28,262 nt of DNA from DATGIQ01 sp035295665 (GTDB taxonomy: Bacteria > Planctomycetota > Planctomycetia > Gemmatales > Gemmataceae). The DNA lies in NCBI GenBank assembly GCA_035295665.1, contig DATGIQ010000040.1, forward strand, positions 1 through 28,262, in the 5' to 3' direction. A program made the position numbers and the translations under genes. Below the pieces are notes generated by a model. It was given only the letters and a program-made list of their open reading frames with translations, was not told the origin of the DNA and did no database searches. Shown here in pieces: positions 1-7,646 of the stretch. The stretch's first letter is position 1. Every line of letters begins with the position of its first letter.

Positions 1-1013
1 GTGAGCACGACCAGCCGCCGCGGCGTATCGACGAAATCGAGCATTTCCGCCGCGAGCACGATCTGCGCGACGTGGCCGAACTCTTGCCGCGCTCGGCCGG
101 CCAATTCGAATAAATCCATTTGTCCGCCGTAGCCGGCCAACGTTTCCACCAAACCGAGAATTTCCGAGGGCATCGCCGCCGGCAGCGGCTCCAGCGTGGT
201 CATGCCCGCCGGCGGCGAGGGGGGAGCGTCGGGCAGATACGTCTGCGTGAGCAGATCATGCACGCGGTCCACGATGCGCAAGAAAGCCGGCGACCGATAA
301 TCGCGCGGCCGCGGAAGGGTATTGCTCAAGACATGGCGGATATGGCCGGGATTGGCTCCCATGATCACGATCCGGTCGGCCATGAAGACCACTTCGCGGA
401 TATCATGGCTGACCATGAAAACGGTTTTCGGGTTAGTCTCACGGTCCCGCCAAATGTCGAGAACCTCGGCCCGGAGTCCTTCCGCCGTGAGCGGGTCGAG
501 CGCGCTGAAGGCTTCATCCATGCAGAGGATTTCCGGCATGAATCCAAGCGCGCGGGCCAGGCCGACCCGCTGCTTCATACCGCCGGACAGCTCGCGCGGA
601 TACAACTCCTCGTACCCGGATAGCCCGACCTTGTTGATCACTTCGGCCCCGCGTTGTTTGCGTGCCGGGGCATCGGGCAGGACCGCCCGAATCCCTTCCT
701 CAACGTTTTCCGCAACGGTCATCCACGGATAGAGCGCGAAATTCTGAAAGACCATGGCGACAGCAGGATTCATGCCGTCCAGCGGCTCGCCATGAATCAA
801 CACTTCGCCGGAGGTCGCCGGGATCAGTCCCGTGAGAATGCGGAGCAGCGTCGATTTGCCACAGCCCGACGGACCCAGCAGGGCGACGACCTCTTCCTCA
901 TAAATGGGCAAGTCAATCTCGCGCAGGACCTGTTGGTCTCCACCGGTGGGCAAGCGAAAGGTCTTGTTGATTTGCTTCAATTCGCAGAGAACCGTGGTCG
1001 TCACCGTGGACAT
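1..1013 (-). CDS. ABC transporter ATP-binding protein, nitrate/sulfonate type with C-terminal AAA-associated domain (partial)
   Basis: This is the ATPase that would energise an anion or sulfonate importer at the inner face of the membrane. Reading inward from the ATG at 1011-1013, the protein has Walker A GPSGCGKST near residue 46, the signature LSGGMKQRVGLARAL, Walker B EILCMDEAFSALDPLT and the switch histidine in MVSHDIREV. The TauB/NrtD-like ATPase core is followed by the helical extension seen in ATPases paired with duplicated anion permeases (AAA-associated C-terminal family). The C-terminus is cut by the window edge. The frame stays open upstream of 1013 to about 1369, but that stretch does not resemble a transporter domain and the chosen start gives the usual length before Walker A. 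An AAGGA-like site lies about 12 bases upstream. The natural partner is the permease at 2771-4666 on the same strand, from which it is split by a plus-strand insertion. Substrate not determinable. Confidence 0.9.
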   Translation of the reverse strand, partial: MSTVTTTVLCELKQINKTFRLPTGGDQQVLREIDLPIYEEEVVALLGPSGCGKSTLLRILTGLIPATSGEVLIHGEPLDGMNPAVAMVFQNFALYPWMTVAENVEEGIRAVLPDAPARKQRGAEVINKVGLSGYEELYPRELSGGMKQRVGLARALGFMPEILCMDEAFSALDPLTAEGLRAEVLDIWRDRETNPKTVFMVSHDIREVVFMADRIVIMGANPGHIRHVLSNTLPRPRDYRSPAFLRIVDRVHDLLTQTYLPDAPPSPPAGMTTLEPLPAAMPSEILGLVETLAGYGGQMDLFELAGRARQEFGHVAQIVLAAEMLDFVDTPRRLVVL

Positions 1014-1439
1014 TCTGCTTTCCCATCCTTTGCGCCCCAGGTCGGGTGGGCTGGCTTCGGCGGCACGCCGATCTCCTACCGGCATCAGCGTGAAGCGTAG
1101 GGAAGTTGTACGTGCCCGGAGCAAAAATCCCAGTCCCATTTCTCCTGCCGACCGCGCCTGGCGGTGCCATGCCATGGTCGGCGAAGATTCCGGAAAAATG
1201 ATTCCAGACTGACGTGTTTCCAATACGAGCGGCGCATAAAGAGGTAGTTCCAACCCGTTTCTGGGATCCGCCTGGGTGCCGTCCGACATGCCGTCTCCCA
1301 TGCGCGGTTTGTCGGACTCCTTTTTGGAACTGTCCTGAGGATTCCCTGCATGTTGCAGAGAACCTCATGTTACTCCGTGACTGAGGGCTGGGATGGTGTC
1401 ATACCCGGATCGAAGTCACACAGCCTAGGAGGTTGTGCC
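1014..1439. other. Intergenic stretch with no recognisable gene
   Basis: This 426-base gap separates the ABC ATPase (minus) from the exported repeat protein (plus), which diverge. Open frames run across it on the minus strand, one continuous with the ATPase frame, but none shows a recognisable domain, and the high GC content alone can explain the openness. The only element I can support is the AGGAGG ribosome binding site at 1427-1432, seven bases before the ATG at 1440. Promoters for both divergent genes should lie here, but I see no convincing -35/-10 pair. Confidence 0.5.
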
Positions 1440-2378
1440 ATGTTTCGCTTTCTGCGAGGGGCCCGTAGCGCTTCCCCGACTCGATGTGTCCGCAGCAACC
1501 CGGTGCGAGCGTCGCGACTGAACGTCGAACTTCTCGAAGGACGCCTTGTCCCCGCTACGATTAGCGCCGTCACCTGGGAGTCCGCCGGGACCGCCCATCA
1601 TGCTCTCTACGCCATTGGCCAAGACGATTCCGCGTTTGTCAGCGTCGACGGGGGAAGCTTCGCCTCCCTGGACGGCTATGTCAAGCAGCTGAGCGCGGGT
1701 CTGGATAGCGATGGCAACCCGGAGGTTTACGGCATTGGCATGGATGACGCCCTGTACGTCAATAAGGGCAACGGCTGGGTCGATTTGGGCAGCTACGTGA
1801 AGGCAATCAGTGCCACCGGCCGAGACACGGTCTACGTCATCGGTAAGGCCAACGACGTTTTCATGAACGTCGGCGGGAACGGTTTTGTCAACCTTGGCGG
1901 CTATGCCCTCGACATCAGCGCGGGTCTGGATAATGATGGCAACCCGGAGGTGTATGCCATTGGCTCGGATCACGCCCTTTTTGTGAACCGCGGCAGCGGC
2001 TTCCTCAATCTGGGCGGCTATGTCAAAGCGATCAGCGCCACCGTGCAAAATACGGTGTACGTCATCGGTAAGGATGACTCCGCCTCCGTCAACCACGGCA
2101 GTGGCTTCTTGAATCTGGGAGGATTTGTCAAGGAGATCAGTGCGGGCCTGGACACCGACGGAAATCCCGAGCTCTTCGCGATCGGCGGAGGCAACAACCT
2201 CCTCGCCAACAAGGGGGATCGCTTTGTCGACTTGGGCGGTTATGTCCGGGACATTGCCGCACCAACAGTGGGGGTGGGCGTGCCGGGAGACATGGTCTTC
2301 GCGATCGGCTCGGATCACTCCGGCTTCCTGAATCAGGGAGACGTCTTTACCGCCCTGGGCGGCTACATCCAGGGATGA
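1440..2378 (+). CDS. Planctomycete exported repeat protein, beta-propeller/tectonin-like
   Basis: The 312-residue product starts with a basic leader and, near residues 28-40, the motif LNVELLEGRLVPAT. This LE-x-LExR-x-x-P pattern marks many exported or surface planctomycete proteins. The rest is a run of similar ~40-residue blades, alternating YVIGKDD-type and SAGLDxDGNPEVYAIG-type strands, each followed by a G-F-x-x-LGGYVK segment. Blade pairs repeat at 222-225 bp in the DNA, for example near 1693, 1918 and 2140, so the gene grew by tandem duplication. The pattern suggests a beta-propeller or tectonin-like lectin fold; this is inference from periodicity. The ATG at 1440 is preferred over upstream in-frame starts because AGGAGG lies seven bases before it. 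The gene is opposite in strand to the flanking transporter genes. Exact function unknown; an extracellular binding role is the reasonable guess. Confidence 0.8.
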   Translation: MFRFLRGARSASPTRCVRSNPVRASRLNVELLEGRLVPATISAVTWESAGTAHHALYAIGQDDSAFVSVDGGSFASLDGYVKQLSAGLDSDGNPEVYGIGMDDALYVNKGNGWVDLGSYVKAISATGRDTVYVIGKANDVFMNVGGNGFVNLGGYALDISAGLDNDGNPEVYAIGSDHALFVNRGSGFLNLGGYVKAISATVQNTVYVIGKDDSASVNHGSGFLNLGGFVKEISAGLDTDGNPELFAIGGGNNLLANKGDRFVDLGGYVRDIAAPTVGVGVPGDMVFAIGSDHSGFLNQGDVFTALGGYIQG

Positions 2379-2500
2379 GCCTTGTAACCCAGCAGCCCAT
2401 CCTGGGTTCTCGCGGCCGTCTCGATCGGCGGCCTCGGCCTGGCAGTGACCGCTTTCGCCGAGGCGCCGATGGGATCCGCCGGATTCCTGGCCTATGTGCC

Positions 2501-2758
2501 ATCCTGTGGTGGTATACCGAGGCGCTGGTTCCTTCGGGCTGAGTCTCCCAGAGGCTCCCTATTCACGAAGAGTTCGGCCTTGCCAAGGTCGCCGGTCCAC
2601 GGCTGACCGACCAAAGCATCTACACCGAGGTTGGCTTGCTCATCGGCACGCTGGAATCCATCTCCCCCGACAAGGACTGGGACGTCCTGCGCGCTTACCA
2701 GGACTTCCGCACGTTGCTGACGGGATTGGCAGCAAGCCGGGAGGCAGAGAAGGAATGA
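2501..2758 (+). pseudogene. Decayed gene remnant, C-terminal fragment
   Basis: Between the exported repeat protein and the permease lies sequence that reads like protein but has no intact gene. In one frame a segment LWWYTEALVPSG ends in a TGA at 2540-2542. The same frame then continues open from 2543 to the TGA at 2756-2758, giving a plausible helical C-terminus containing IHEEFGLAKVAGPRLTDQ and ending LTGLAASREAEKE. A second frame upstream, near 2404-2500, reads like a hydrophobic signal or membrane segment (WVLAAVSIGGLGLAVTAFAE). This suggests a small exported or membrane protein gene broken by a stop and at least one frameshift. I do not recognise the family. It may have arrived with the neighbouring plus-strand gene. 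Confidence 0.35.
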
Positions 2759-2770
2759 GCGTCGCCTATT

Positions 2771-4666
2771 TCAGCGACTCAGGCTAAAGCGTTTCTCCGC
2801 GATCATCGCCAGACGGCGCCACAGTAGCCGGTTGATCAGCACGACCGTAAACGCCATCAGAAAAGTGCCCGCGATTAGCAGCGGATACTTTTCCTCCACG
2901 TTTTCGGTGGAGCGCGTGATAATGGCCCCTAGCCCAAAAGTACGCCGGACCCGGGGGTCCGCAGGGGGTTCGCCGAAGAGCTCGTTCTCCCACGGCTCCG
3001 CTGCCGCCTGCGCAGAACCGGACACATCCGGCTGCGCTTCGCCGGAGTGGCCCTCGACGCTCGCTTCCGTCTTGGGGGCAGCAACTTTCCAATACTCCGC
3101 CACAATGCTCGTATTCCAGGCTCCGCCCGCGGCCGTCACCCAGCCGGTAACCAGGAACGGGAAAATGGCCGGCAAATACAGGTGCCGCCACCGTTGGGCC
3201 GGACTCCAGCGGTAGATGGCGGTGGCTTCGTGCAGATCGCTGGGGATGGCCATTGCCCCACCCAGCACGTTAAACAGGATATACCACTGGGTCCCCGCGA
3301 GCATCAGCAAGATGCTTCCCCACGACAGGTCGATCCCGAGCCGATCAAACGCAAGCAAGAACAGCGCGAAGAGCATCGGTGCGGGGAAGCTGGCGGCCAC
3401 CTGGATCAGCGGCTGAAGCCGGGCCGCCAGGACGGGCCGCAAGCCGATCATGACGCCGATGGGCACCATCAACAGAGTCCCCAAGGCTACGGTGGCGAGG
3501 ACCCGCACCAACGTCAGCCCCAGGGCGGTTCCGAGGATCGCCCATTGGGGCGCGGTTACTCCCAAAATGAGGATCGTTACCACCAGATAGATGCCCCACC
3601 CCGCCAACAGGAGCAATGTCAGCCCAAGGATCAGGCGCAGCAACAATCCCCAGAGGTTCGTTGTGCGCGCTTTCGGTGCCGGCCGTTCGGCGAGACGGGA
3701 ATCCCATGCATCGAGCAATGCAGTCAGTGGGGCCACCAGCACACGATGTCCCAGCCAAAGGAGCCGGGAACGGCGAAGAAAGTCGAGCAGCCAGCTCTCC
3801 TCGGTGTGGACGGCGGCCACATCCTCGACCCGGAAGCGTTGGGCCCAAACCGTGGCCGGCCGCCAGATCAGCTGGTTCATCACCACGATCATCAGGACCA
3901 TGGCGACGACAGCCGAACCCATGGCCAGGTAGTTTCCCTGGTCCTGGGCCTCGGTCATGTAGCTGCCCAATCCCATCAGGCGGAATTTATTTTCACCCAG
4001 CTCGAACGTTTCGCTGAGCATGAGGAAGAACCAGCCCCCCGCCATGCTCATCATGCTGTTCCAGACCAGGCCGACGGTGGTCGAAGGGAGCTCGATCCGG
4101 CTAAACTGACGCCACCAACCAAAGCGATAAATCTGCCCGACTTCGTAAAAGTCCGGCGGGATGGTCTTCACGCTGTGATAAAAACTGAAGACCATGTTCC
4201 AGGCCTGCCCGGTGAAGATCAACAAGATGGAAGCGAGATTCAGGCCCCATTCGCTATTGGGAACGAGGCGCGACAGCGAGAGCATGAATCCGGGCATGAA
4301 AGTGACCACGGGAATGCTCTGCAAGATGTCGAGGATTGGCAGGAGGATTTTCTCGGCCGTTCGATCCTTCGCCGCCCAGTAGCCGTAGGCAATCGCGAAC
4401 ACCAAACTGATCAGGTAAGCCACGGTGCCGCGGGCCAGGCTGTACAGGGTGTAAAGCGCGAGATAGGGAACCTCGAGATGGATAGCTGCCTGGTCGCCCG
4501 AAACGCGGCTCCGGCCAAATTCCTTGGCCACATAGAGGACTGCGAGCAGCATGCCGCCAACCGCGAAGCCCACGAGCAGATCAACCCAGGGGACAAGACC
4601 GAGGTGGCGGGCCAGCGCGCGGCTGCCTCCCCAGGTGCGGCCATGCGTGGGAGAAGGATCGGTCAT
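2771..4666 (-). CDS. ABC transporter, duplicated anion-type permease
   Basis: A 631-residue inner-membrane protein containing two fused binding-protein-dependent permease domains, as in the duplicated anion permease group (COG4986 type). Each half carries an EAA-like loop for docking the ATPase: EVGQIYRFGWWRQFSRIELP at about 175-194 and EATAIYRWSPAQRWRHLYLP at about 480-499. Membrane segments fall near 30-48, 80-98, 143-162, 200-220, 247-267, 340-375, 380-405, 425-442, 450-470, 500-518 and 596-612. The second half has a hydrophilic alanine/glutamate/proline-rich insertion at about 531-575 between its last helices, which is not expected in the core fold. A fused permease supplies both membrane halves of the importer, so only an ATPase and perhaps a binding protein are missing; the ATPase is at 1-1013. 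The gene lies 37 bases downstream of panC and probably shares its transcript. Confidence 0.9.
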   Translation of the reverse strand: MTDPSPTHGRTWGGSRALARHLGLVPWVDLLVGFAVGGMLLAVLYVAKEFGRSRVSGDQAAIHLEVPYLALYTLYSLARGTVAYLISLVFAIAYGYWAAKDRTAEKILLPILDILQSIPVVTFMPGFMLSLSRLVPNSEWGLNLASILLIFTGQAWNMVFSFYHSVKTIPPDFYEVGQIYRFGWWRQFSRIELPSTTVGLVWNSMMSMAGGWFFLMLSETFELGENKFRLMGLGSYMTEAQDQGNYLAMGSAVVAMVLMIVVMNQLIWRPATVWAQRFRVEDVAAVHTEESWLLDFLRRSRLLWLGHRVLVAPLTALLDAWDSRLAERPAPKARTTNLWGLLLRLILGLTLLLLAGWGIYLVVTILILGVTAPQWAILGTALGLTLVRVLATVALGTLLMVPIGVMIGLRPVLAARLQPLIQVAASFPAPMLFALFLLAFDRLGIDLSWGSILLMLAGTQWYILFNVLGGAMAIPSDLHEATAIYRWSPAQRWRHLYLPAIFPFLVTGWVTAAGGAWNTSIVAEYWKVAAPKTEASVEGHSGEAQPDVSGSAQAAAEPWENELFGEPPADPRVRRTFGLGAIITRSTENVEEKYPLLIAGTFLMAFTVVLINRLLWRRLAMIAEKRFSLSR

Positions 4667-4703
4667 GAATCAGGCAACCCTGCCAATGGCGCCGCTGTGG
4701 GTT

Positions 4704-5564
4704 TCACGAATCCACGTGCAGCTGGATATTGTCGATGAGGCGAGTGGCCCCGAACTTCACGGCCAAGGCGAGCAGGACCGTCCCCTTCAGCCGGGTCAGG
4801 GGTTGCAGCGTCTCGGCGTCGACCACGGCGGCATAATCGAGAACGGCCCCCGGGGTCGTGTGAATGCGTTCCGCTAGCGCCCGTTGCACGGCCGCGGCAT
4901 CGCGCTCGCCTCCTTCCACGAGCCGGTGCCCCTCTTGCAACGCCCGATACAGGGCTGTCGCCTCACGCCGTTGATCCGGATCAAGATACTGATTGCGCGA
5001 ACTGAGGGCCAGCCCGTCCGGCTCGCGGACAATCGGACAGATGCGCAGCTGCACCGGCACATCGAGGTCGCGAACCATCCGCTGAAGAAGGCGGGCCTGC
5101 TGGGCATCCTTTTGGCCGAAGTAGGCGATGTCCGGCTGCACGATGTGGAACAACTTCAGCACCACCGTGGCCACACCGCGAAAATGTCCAGGCCGAGACG
5201 CGCCGCACAGCAGGTCCTGCAATCCGTGAATCTCCACGAAGGTGCGGAACCCCGGCGGATACAGGATCTCCACGTCCGGGTGAAAAACGAGGTCCACTCC
5301 CTCCTGGGCACAGATCGCCAGGTCCTGCGCCAGTGGACGGGGATAGCGGGAGAGATCTTCGGCCGGTGCAAATTGCGTGGGGTTCACAAAGATCGACACG
5401 ATCACAAAGCCGGTCTCGTGTCGGGCTGCCCGGATTAACGACACATGGCCGGCGTGCAGAGCTCCCATGGTCGGCACCAAGCCGATGGACCGGCCGCGTT
5501 GCCGGGCCTTGGCCACTGCTTCCCGGACCGCTTCGATGCTACCGACGACTGCCTGGCTGCTCAT
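4704..5564 (-). CDS. panC: Pantothenate synthetase (pantoate--beta-alanine ligase)
   Basis: Cytoplasmic enzyme that joins pantoate and beta-alanine using ATP, the last step of pantothenate (vitamin B5) synthesis for coenzyme A. The 286-residue length is normal. Visible signatures are PTMGALHAGH at 31-40 (nucleotidyltransferase HxGH motif), FVNPTQFAP near 59-67, FGQKDAQQ at 149-156 and the ATP-loop motif ALSSRNQYL at 186-194. Its ATG overlaps the end of the upstream CYTH gene by four bases, so the two are translationally coupled, and the permease follows after 37 bases. No other pantothenate genes are in the window. Confidence 0.97.
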   Translation of the reverse strand: MSSQAVVGSIEAVREAVAKARQRGRSIGLVPTMGALHAGHVSLIRAARHETGFVIVSIFVNPTQFAPAEDLSRYPRPLAQDLAICAQEGVDLVFHPDVEILYPPGFRTFVEIHGLQDLLCGASRPGHFRGVATVVLKLFHIVQPDIAYFGQKDAQQARLLQRMVRDLDVPVQLRICPIVREPDGLALSSRNQYLDPDQRREATALYRALQEGHRLVEGGERDAAAVQRALAERIHTTPGAVLDYAAVVDAETLQPLTRLKGTVLLALAVKFGATRLIDNIQLHVDS

Positions 5565-6118
5565 CGCTTCCCCTGCGCCTCCAGGAGAAGCTCCAGATAG
5601 GAGCGGCGCTCCGAGGCGGTCAATCCCAACGCCGTTGCCAGTTCCTGCACGACCCGGCGAGCCTCATCCAGACGTTCCGTCGGTGCCTGGGTCTCGATTT
5701 CCACAAAGGGCCCCACACCCTGCACTTCATCCAGCGTGACTTCCAACGAAAAGGTATTCCGCTCCAGATGGTAAAGTCGGCGGCGTTTTTGCACCACGGC
5801 GACAGGGCGATAGCCCAGGTGGGTCAACACCTGCGCAAAGGCCTCCGCCGTAGCTGCACCGTCTGCCAGGGGGACTTCGACTTCGGTTCGAGTCTTGGTT
5901 CGCGCGTCCAGCTTGGGGCCTTTGTAGGTGACGAAATTGGCCGAGCCGATGCGACGGATGCGCAAGGCCTCATCGGTCTGGGCAAAATCACGGTCGGGAG
6001 CGTTGAAATACTGATCGATATCTTGCCGTGTACAATTCAGATGCGCATCGGTCCGGGCCAATTGGGTTTCCACGGCCGCAAAATCGCGAACCGGGAATTT
6101 CATTTCGACTTCGAGCAT
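5561..6118 (-). CDS. CYTH domain protein (class IV adenylate cyclase / thiamine triphosphatase superfamily)
   Basis: The 185-residue protein opens with MLEVEMKFPV, the ExExK motif at residues 3-7 that defines CYTH tunnel enzymes, which bind triphosphates with divalent metals. Other conserved charged strands follow: DQYFNAPDRDF, EALRIRRIGS, YKGPKLDARTKTRTEVEV and the late acidic strand GVGPFVEIETQ. Members hydrolyse inorganic triphosphate or thiamine triphosphate, or make cAMP (CyaB type). The length and the YF-N-P-D-R-D-F strand fit the CyaB-like branch, but activity cannot be told from sequence alone. A strong GGGAGGG site lies five to six bases before the ATG. The gene leads the CYTH-panC-permease unit and shares an 88-base divergent spacer with the Rieske gene. 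Confidence 0.88.
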   Translation of the reverse strand: MLEVEMKFPVRDFAAVETQLARTDAHLNCTRQDIDQYFNAPDRDFAQTDEALRIRRIGSANFVTYKGPKLDARTKTRTEVEVPLADGAATAEAFAQVLTHLGYRPVAVVQKRRRLYHLERNTFSLEVTLDEVQGVGPFVEIETQAPTERLDEARRVVQELATALGLTASERRSYLELLLEAQGKR

Positions 6119-6206
6119 GGTGCCCTCCCGGAAACGGGAAATCCGATAGAATCATGACAATCCGCACGTTTGTGGTCCAGACAAGCTTAGCAGCGAAAGG
6201 GCCCCT

Positions 6207-6536
6207 ATGGCCGACTTTCAGACAGTTTGCCGGGTTGAAGATCTTCACGAGGGTGAAGGGAAAATGGTCGAAGTGGCCGGCAAGCTCCTGGCCATTTTTT
6301 ATCACAAGGGCCAATATTTTGCCATCGACGATGTTTGTCCGCACATGGGGGCTTCGCTGAGCGGCGGGTACGTCGAGAACGCGATCGTAACCTGTCCCTG
6401 GCACGCTTGGCGATTTCGCCTGGCCGATGGGGCCTGGGCCGACAGTCCACGGATCAAGATCGGCAGCTATCCCGTGCAAGTGGTGGATGGAGCTGTTCAA
6501 GTCCAGATTCCGAGCCCGGCCCCGAAATCGCCCTGA
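6207..6536 (+). CDS. Rieske-type [2Fe-2S] ferredoxin, NirD-like
   Basis: A 109-residue soluble protein made of a single Rieske domain. The two cluster-binding boxes are CPHMGASL (Cys44, His46) and CPWHAWRF (Cys63, His66), giving the two-Cys, two-His set for a [2Fe-2S] centre. The length and lack of a membrane anchor match small stand-alone ferredoxins related to nitrite reductase small subunit NirD and dioxygenase ferredoxin components. No partner reductase or oxygenase lies nearby, so the redox partner is unknown. It follows a weak AAAGGG ribosome site at 6197-6202. It is divergent from the CYTH gene and followed by a strong palindrome at 6562-6631. Confidence 0.93.
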   Translation: MADFQTVCRVEDLHEGEGKMVEVAGKLLAIFYHKGQYFAIDDVCPHMGASLSGGYVENAIVTCPWHAWRFRLADGAWADSPRIKIGSYPVQVVDGAVQVQIPSPAPKSP

Positions 6537-6561
6537 GGCGGATATCGTTCTTCCATTTTTC

Positions 6562-6631
6562 GGAGCGCGCTGGCTCGACCCTGCTTTGGTTGGATGTGTC
6601 CATCCAAAGCAGGGTCGAGCCAGCGCGCTCC
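6562..6631. repeat. Perfect 28-bp inverted repeat (long hairpin)
   Basis: Left arm 6562-6589 and right arm 6604-6631 are exact reverse complements over 28 bp, with a 14-base loop that itself holds TGGA/TCCA. CATTTT at 6554-6559 and AAAATG at 6632-6637 continue the symmetry outside a two-base bulge. No run of T follows either arm, so it is not a standard intrinsic terminator, although it sits 25 bases after the Rieske stop codon. Perfect arms in otherwise unconserved spacer suggest a recent mobile or interspersed palindromic element, such as a MITE or REP-like unit. Confidence 0.9.
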
Positions 6632-6776
6632 AAAATGCTTGACAAGCCCGGACAGCATCACTAGCTTGAGCCCCAGTGAGCGCCCGCTGGGACGGCGCAA
6701 TAACGCCCCCTGGCCAGCGAATCAAACAGTGTAGGCTTCCCGCAGTAATTGCGACCTTTCAGCCAAGAGAATCGTC

Positions 6777-7622
6777 ATGGCCACTCAAGTCCAACCCTCT
6801 CCTCCGGTGGTAGGCACGGGCTACCAGGAAATTCGCATCGTCAGCCACTCGAACCTCTTTTACTGGTGGCCGGTGTGGGCCTTCGGTTTTGCCCTGTGCT
6901 TGCTGACGCTGCTCGACCCCAATTACATGGTCCTGGTGCCGAAAGGAACGCACGCCGAACATAACCGGGTGGTGCAAGGCATGGACAACAACAAAGCCGT
7001 TGATGTGTACGTCCTGCCCGAAGGCAAATCGATCGATATCGATCCGCAAACAGGGGCGCCCATTCAGCCCCATCTGCACGCCGCGCGGGAAAAGAGCTAC
7101 GGCGTCCTTTATGCCATTGTGCTCCTCCTGGTAATTGTGATCACCAACGTGCCCTTACGCGGCTTGTGGTCGGTCGTGGTGATCGTGATCATTGTCTTGA
7201 TGTCCATCATTTTCCAACTGGCCGGCTGGTGGGATGCGATCCTGAACGCCTTGGGCCTGCTCCGCATCCACATCAATGCGGCCGGCTACCTGCTGATTTC
7301 CACGGCGCTGTTCATCATTTGGCTGATGACGTTTGTCCTGTTCGATCCCCAGATCTACATGATCTTCACCCCCGGACAGCTGCGGGTGCGCCAGGAAATC
7401 GGGGGCGGCGAAGTCGTTTACGATACGGCCGGGATGGTCATCCAGAAGCAGCGGAACGATCTGTTCCGTCACTGGGTTCTTGGACTCGGCTCCGGCGACC
7501 TGATCGTCACGACCTCGGGGGCCGCGGCCCATCATTTCGATCTGCCCAATGTGCTCTTCGTCGGCTACAAGGTGCGGCAAATCGAGGACATGCTGCGGGA
7601 GAAGCCGGTCGTGCAGGGCTAG
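6777..7622 (+). CDS. Multi-pass membrane protein of unknown function
   Basis: The 281-residue protein has about four membrane segments: near 29-46 (WWPVWAFGFALCLLTLL), 108-124 (GVLYAIVLLLVIVITNV), 128-150 (RGLWSVVVIVIIVLMSIIF) and 169-191 (AAGYLLISTALFIIWLM). A hydrophilic loop at 55-105 separates the first two. The soluble C-terminal ~85 residues (from FTPGQLRVRQEIGGGE to the end) alternate strands and finish with VGYKVRQIEDMLREK. This resembles the membrane-anchored PH-like or YdbT-type domains, but that is a guess. I do not recognise a named family. AAGAGA near 6763 could be the ribosome site. No operon partner is evident; the serine hydrolase follows after 24 bases, so the two may be co-transcribed. 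Confidence 0.85.
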   Translation: MATQVQPSPPVVGTGYQEIRIVSHSNLFYWWPVWAFGFALCLLTLLDPNYMVLVPKGTHAEHNRVVQGMDNNKAVDVYVLPEGKSIDIDPQTGAPIQPHLHAAREKSYGVLYAIVLLLVIVITNVPLRGLWSVVVIVIIVLMSIIFQLAGWWDAILNALGLLRIHINAAGYLLISTALFIIWLMTFVLFDPQIYMIFTPGQLRVRQEIGGGEVVYDTAGMVIQKQRNDLFRHWVLGLGSGDLIVTTSGAAAHHFDLPNVLFVGYKVRQIEDMLREKPVVQG

Positions 7623-7646
7623 GGCAGAGTCGTTGGGAGCAGCTAG

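Noticed and set aside
1425..2318. 297-codon minus-strand frame opposite the exported repeat protein
   Set aside because: Its repeats merely mirror the plus-strand blades. The plus strand has an AGGAGG site and the planctomycete N-terminal motif.
3047..4738. 563-codon open frame on the plus strand opposite the permease
   Set aside because: It is rich in Gln, His, Arg and Pro without domains, as expected of the antisense of a GC-rich membrane protein gene. The minus-strand permease has clear EAA motifs and helices.
6562..6631. Intrinsic terminator for the Rieske gene
   Set aside because: The stem is long enough, but neither strand has a run of T after it; it fits a palindromic repeat element better.
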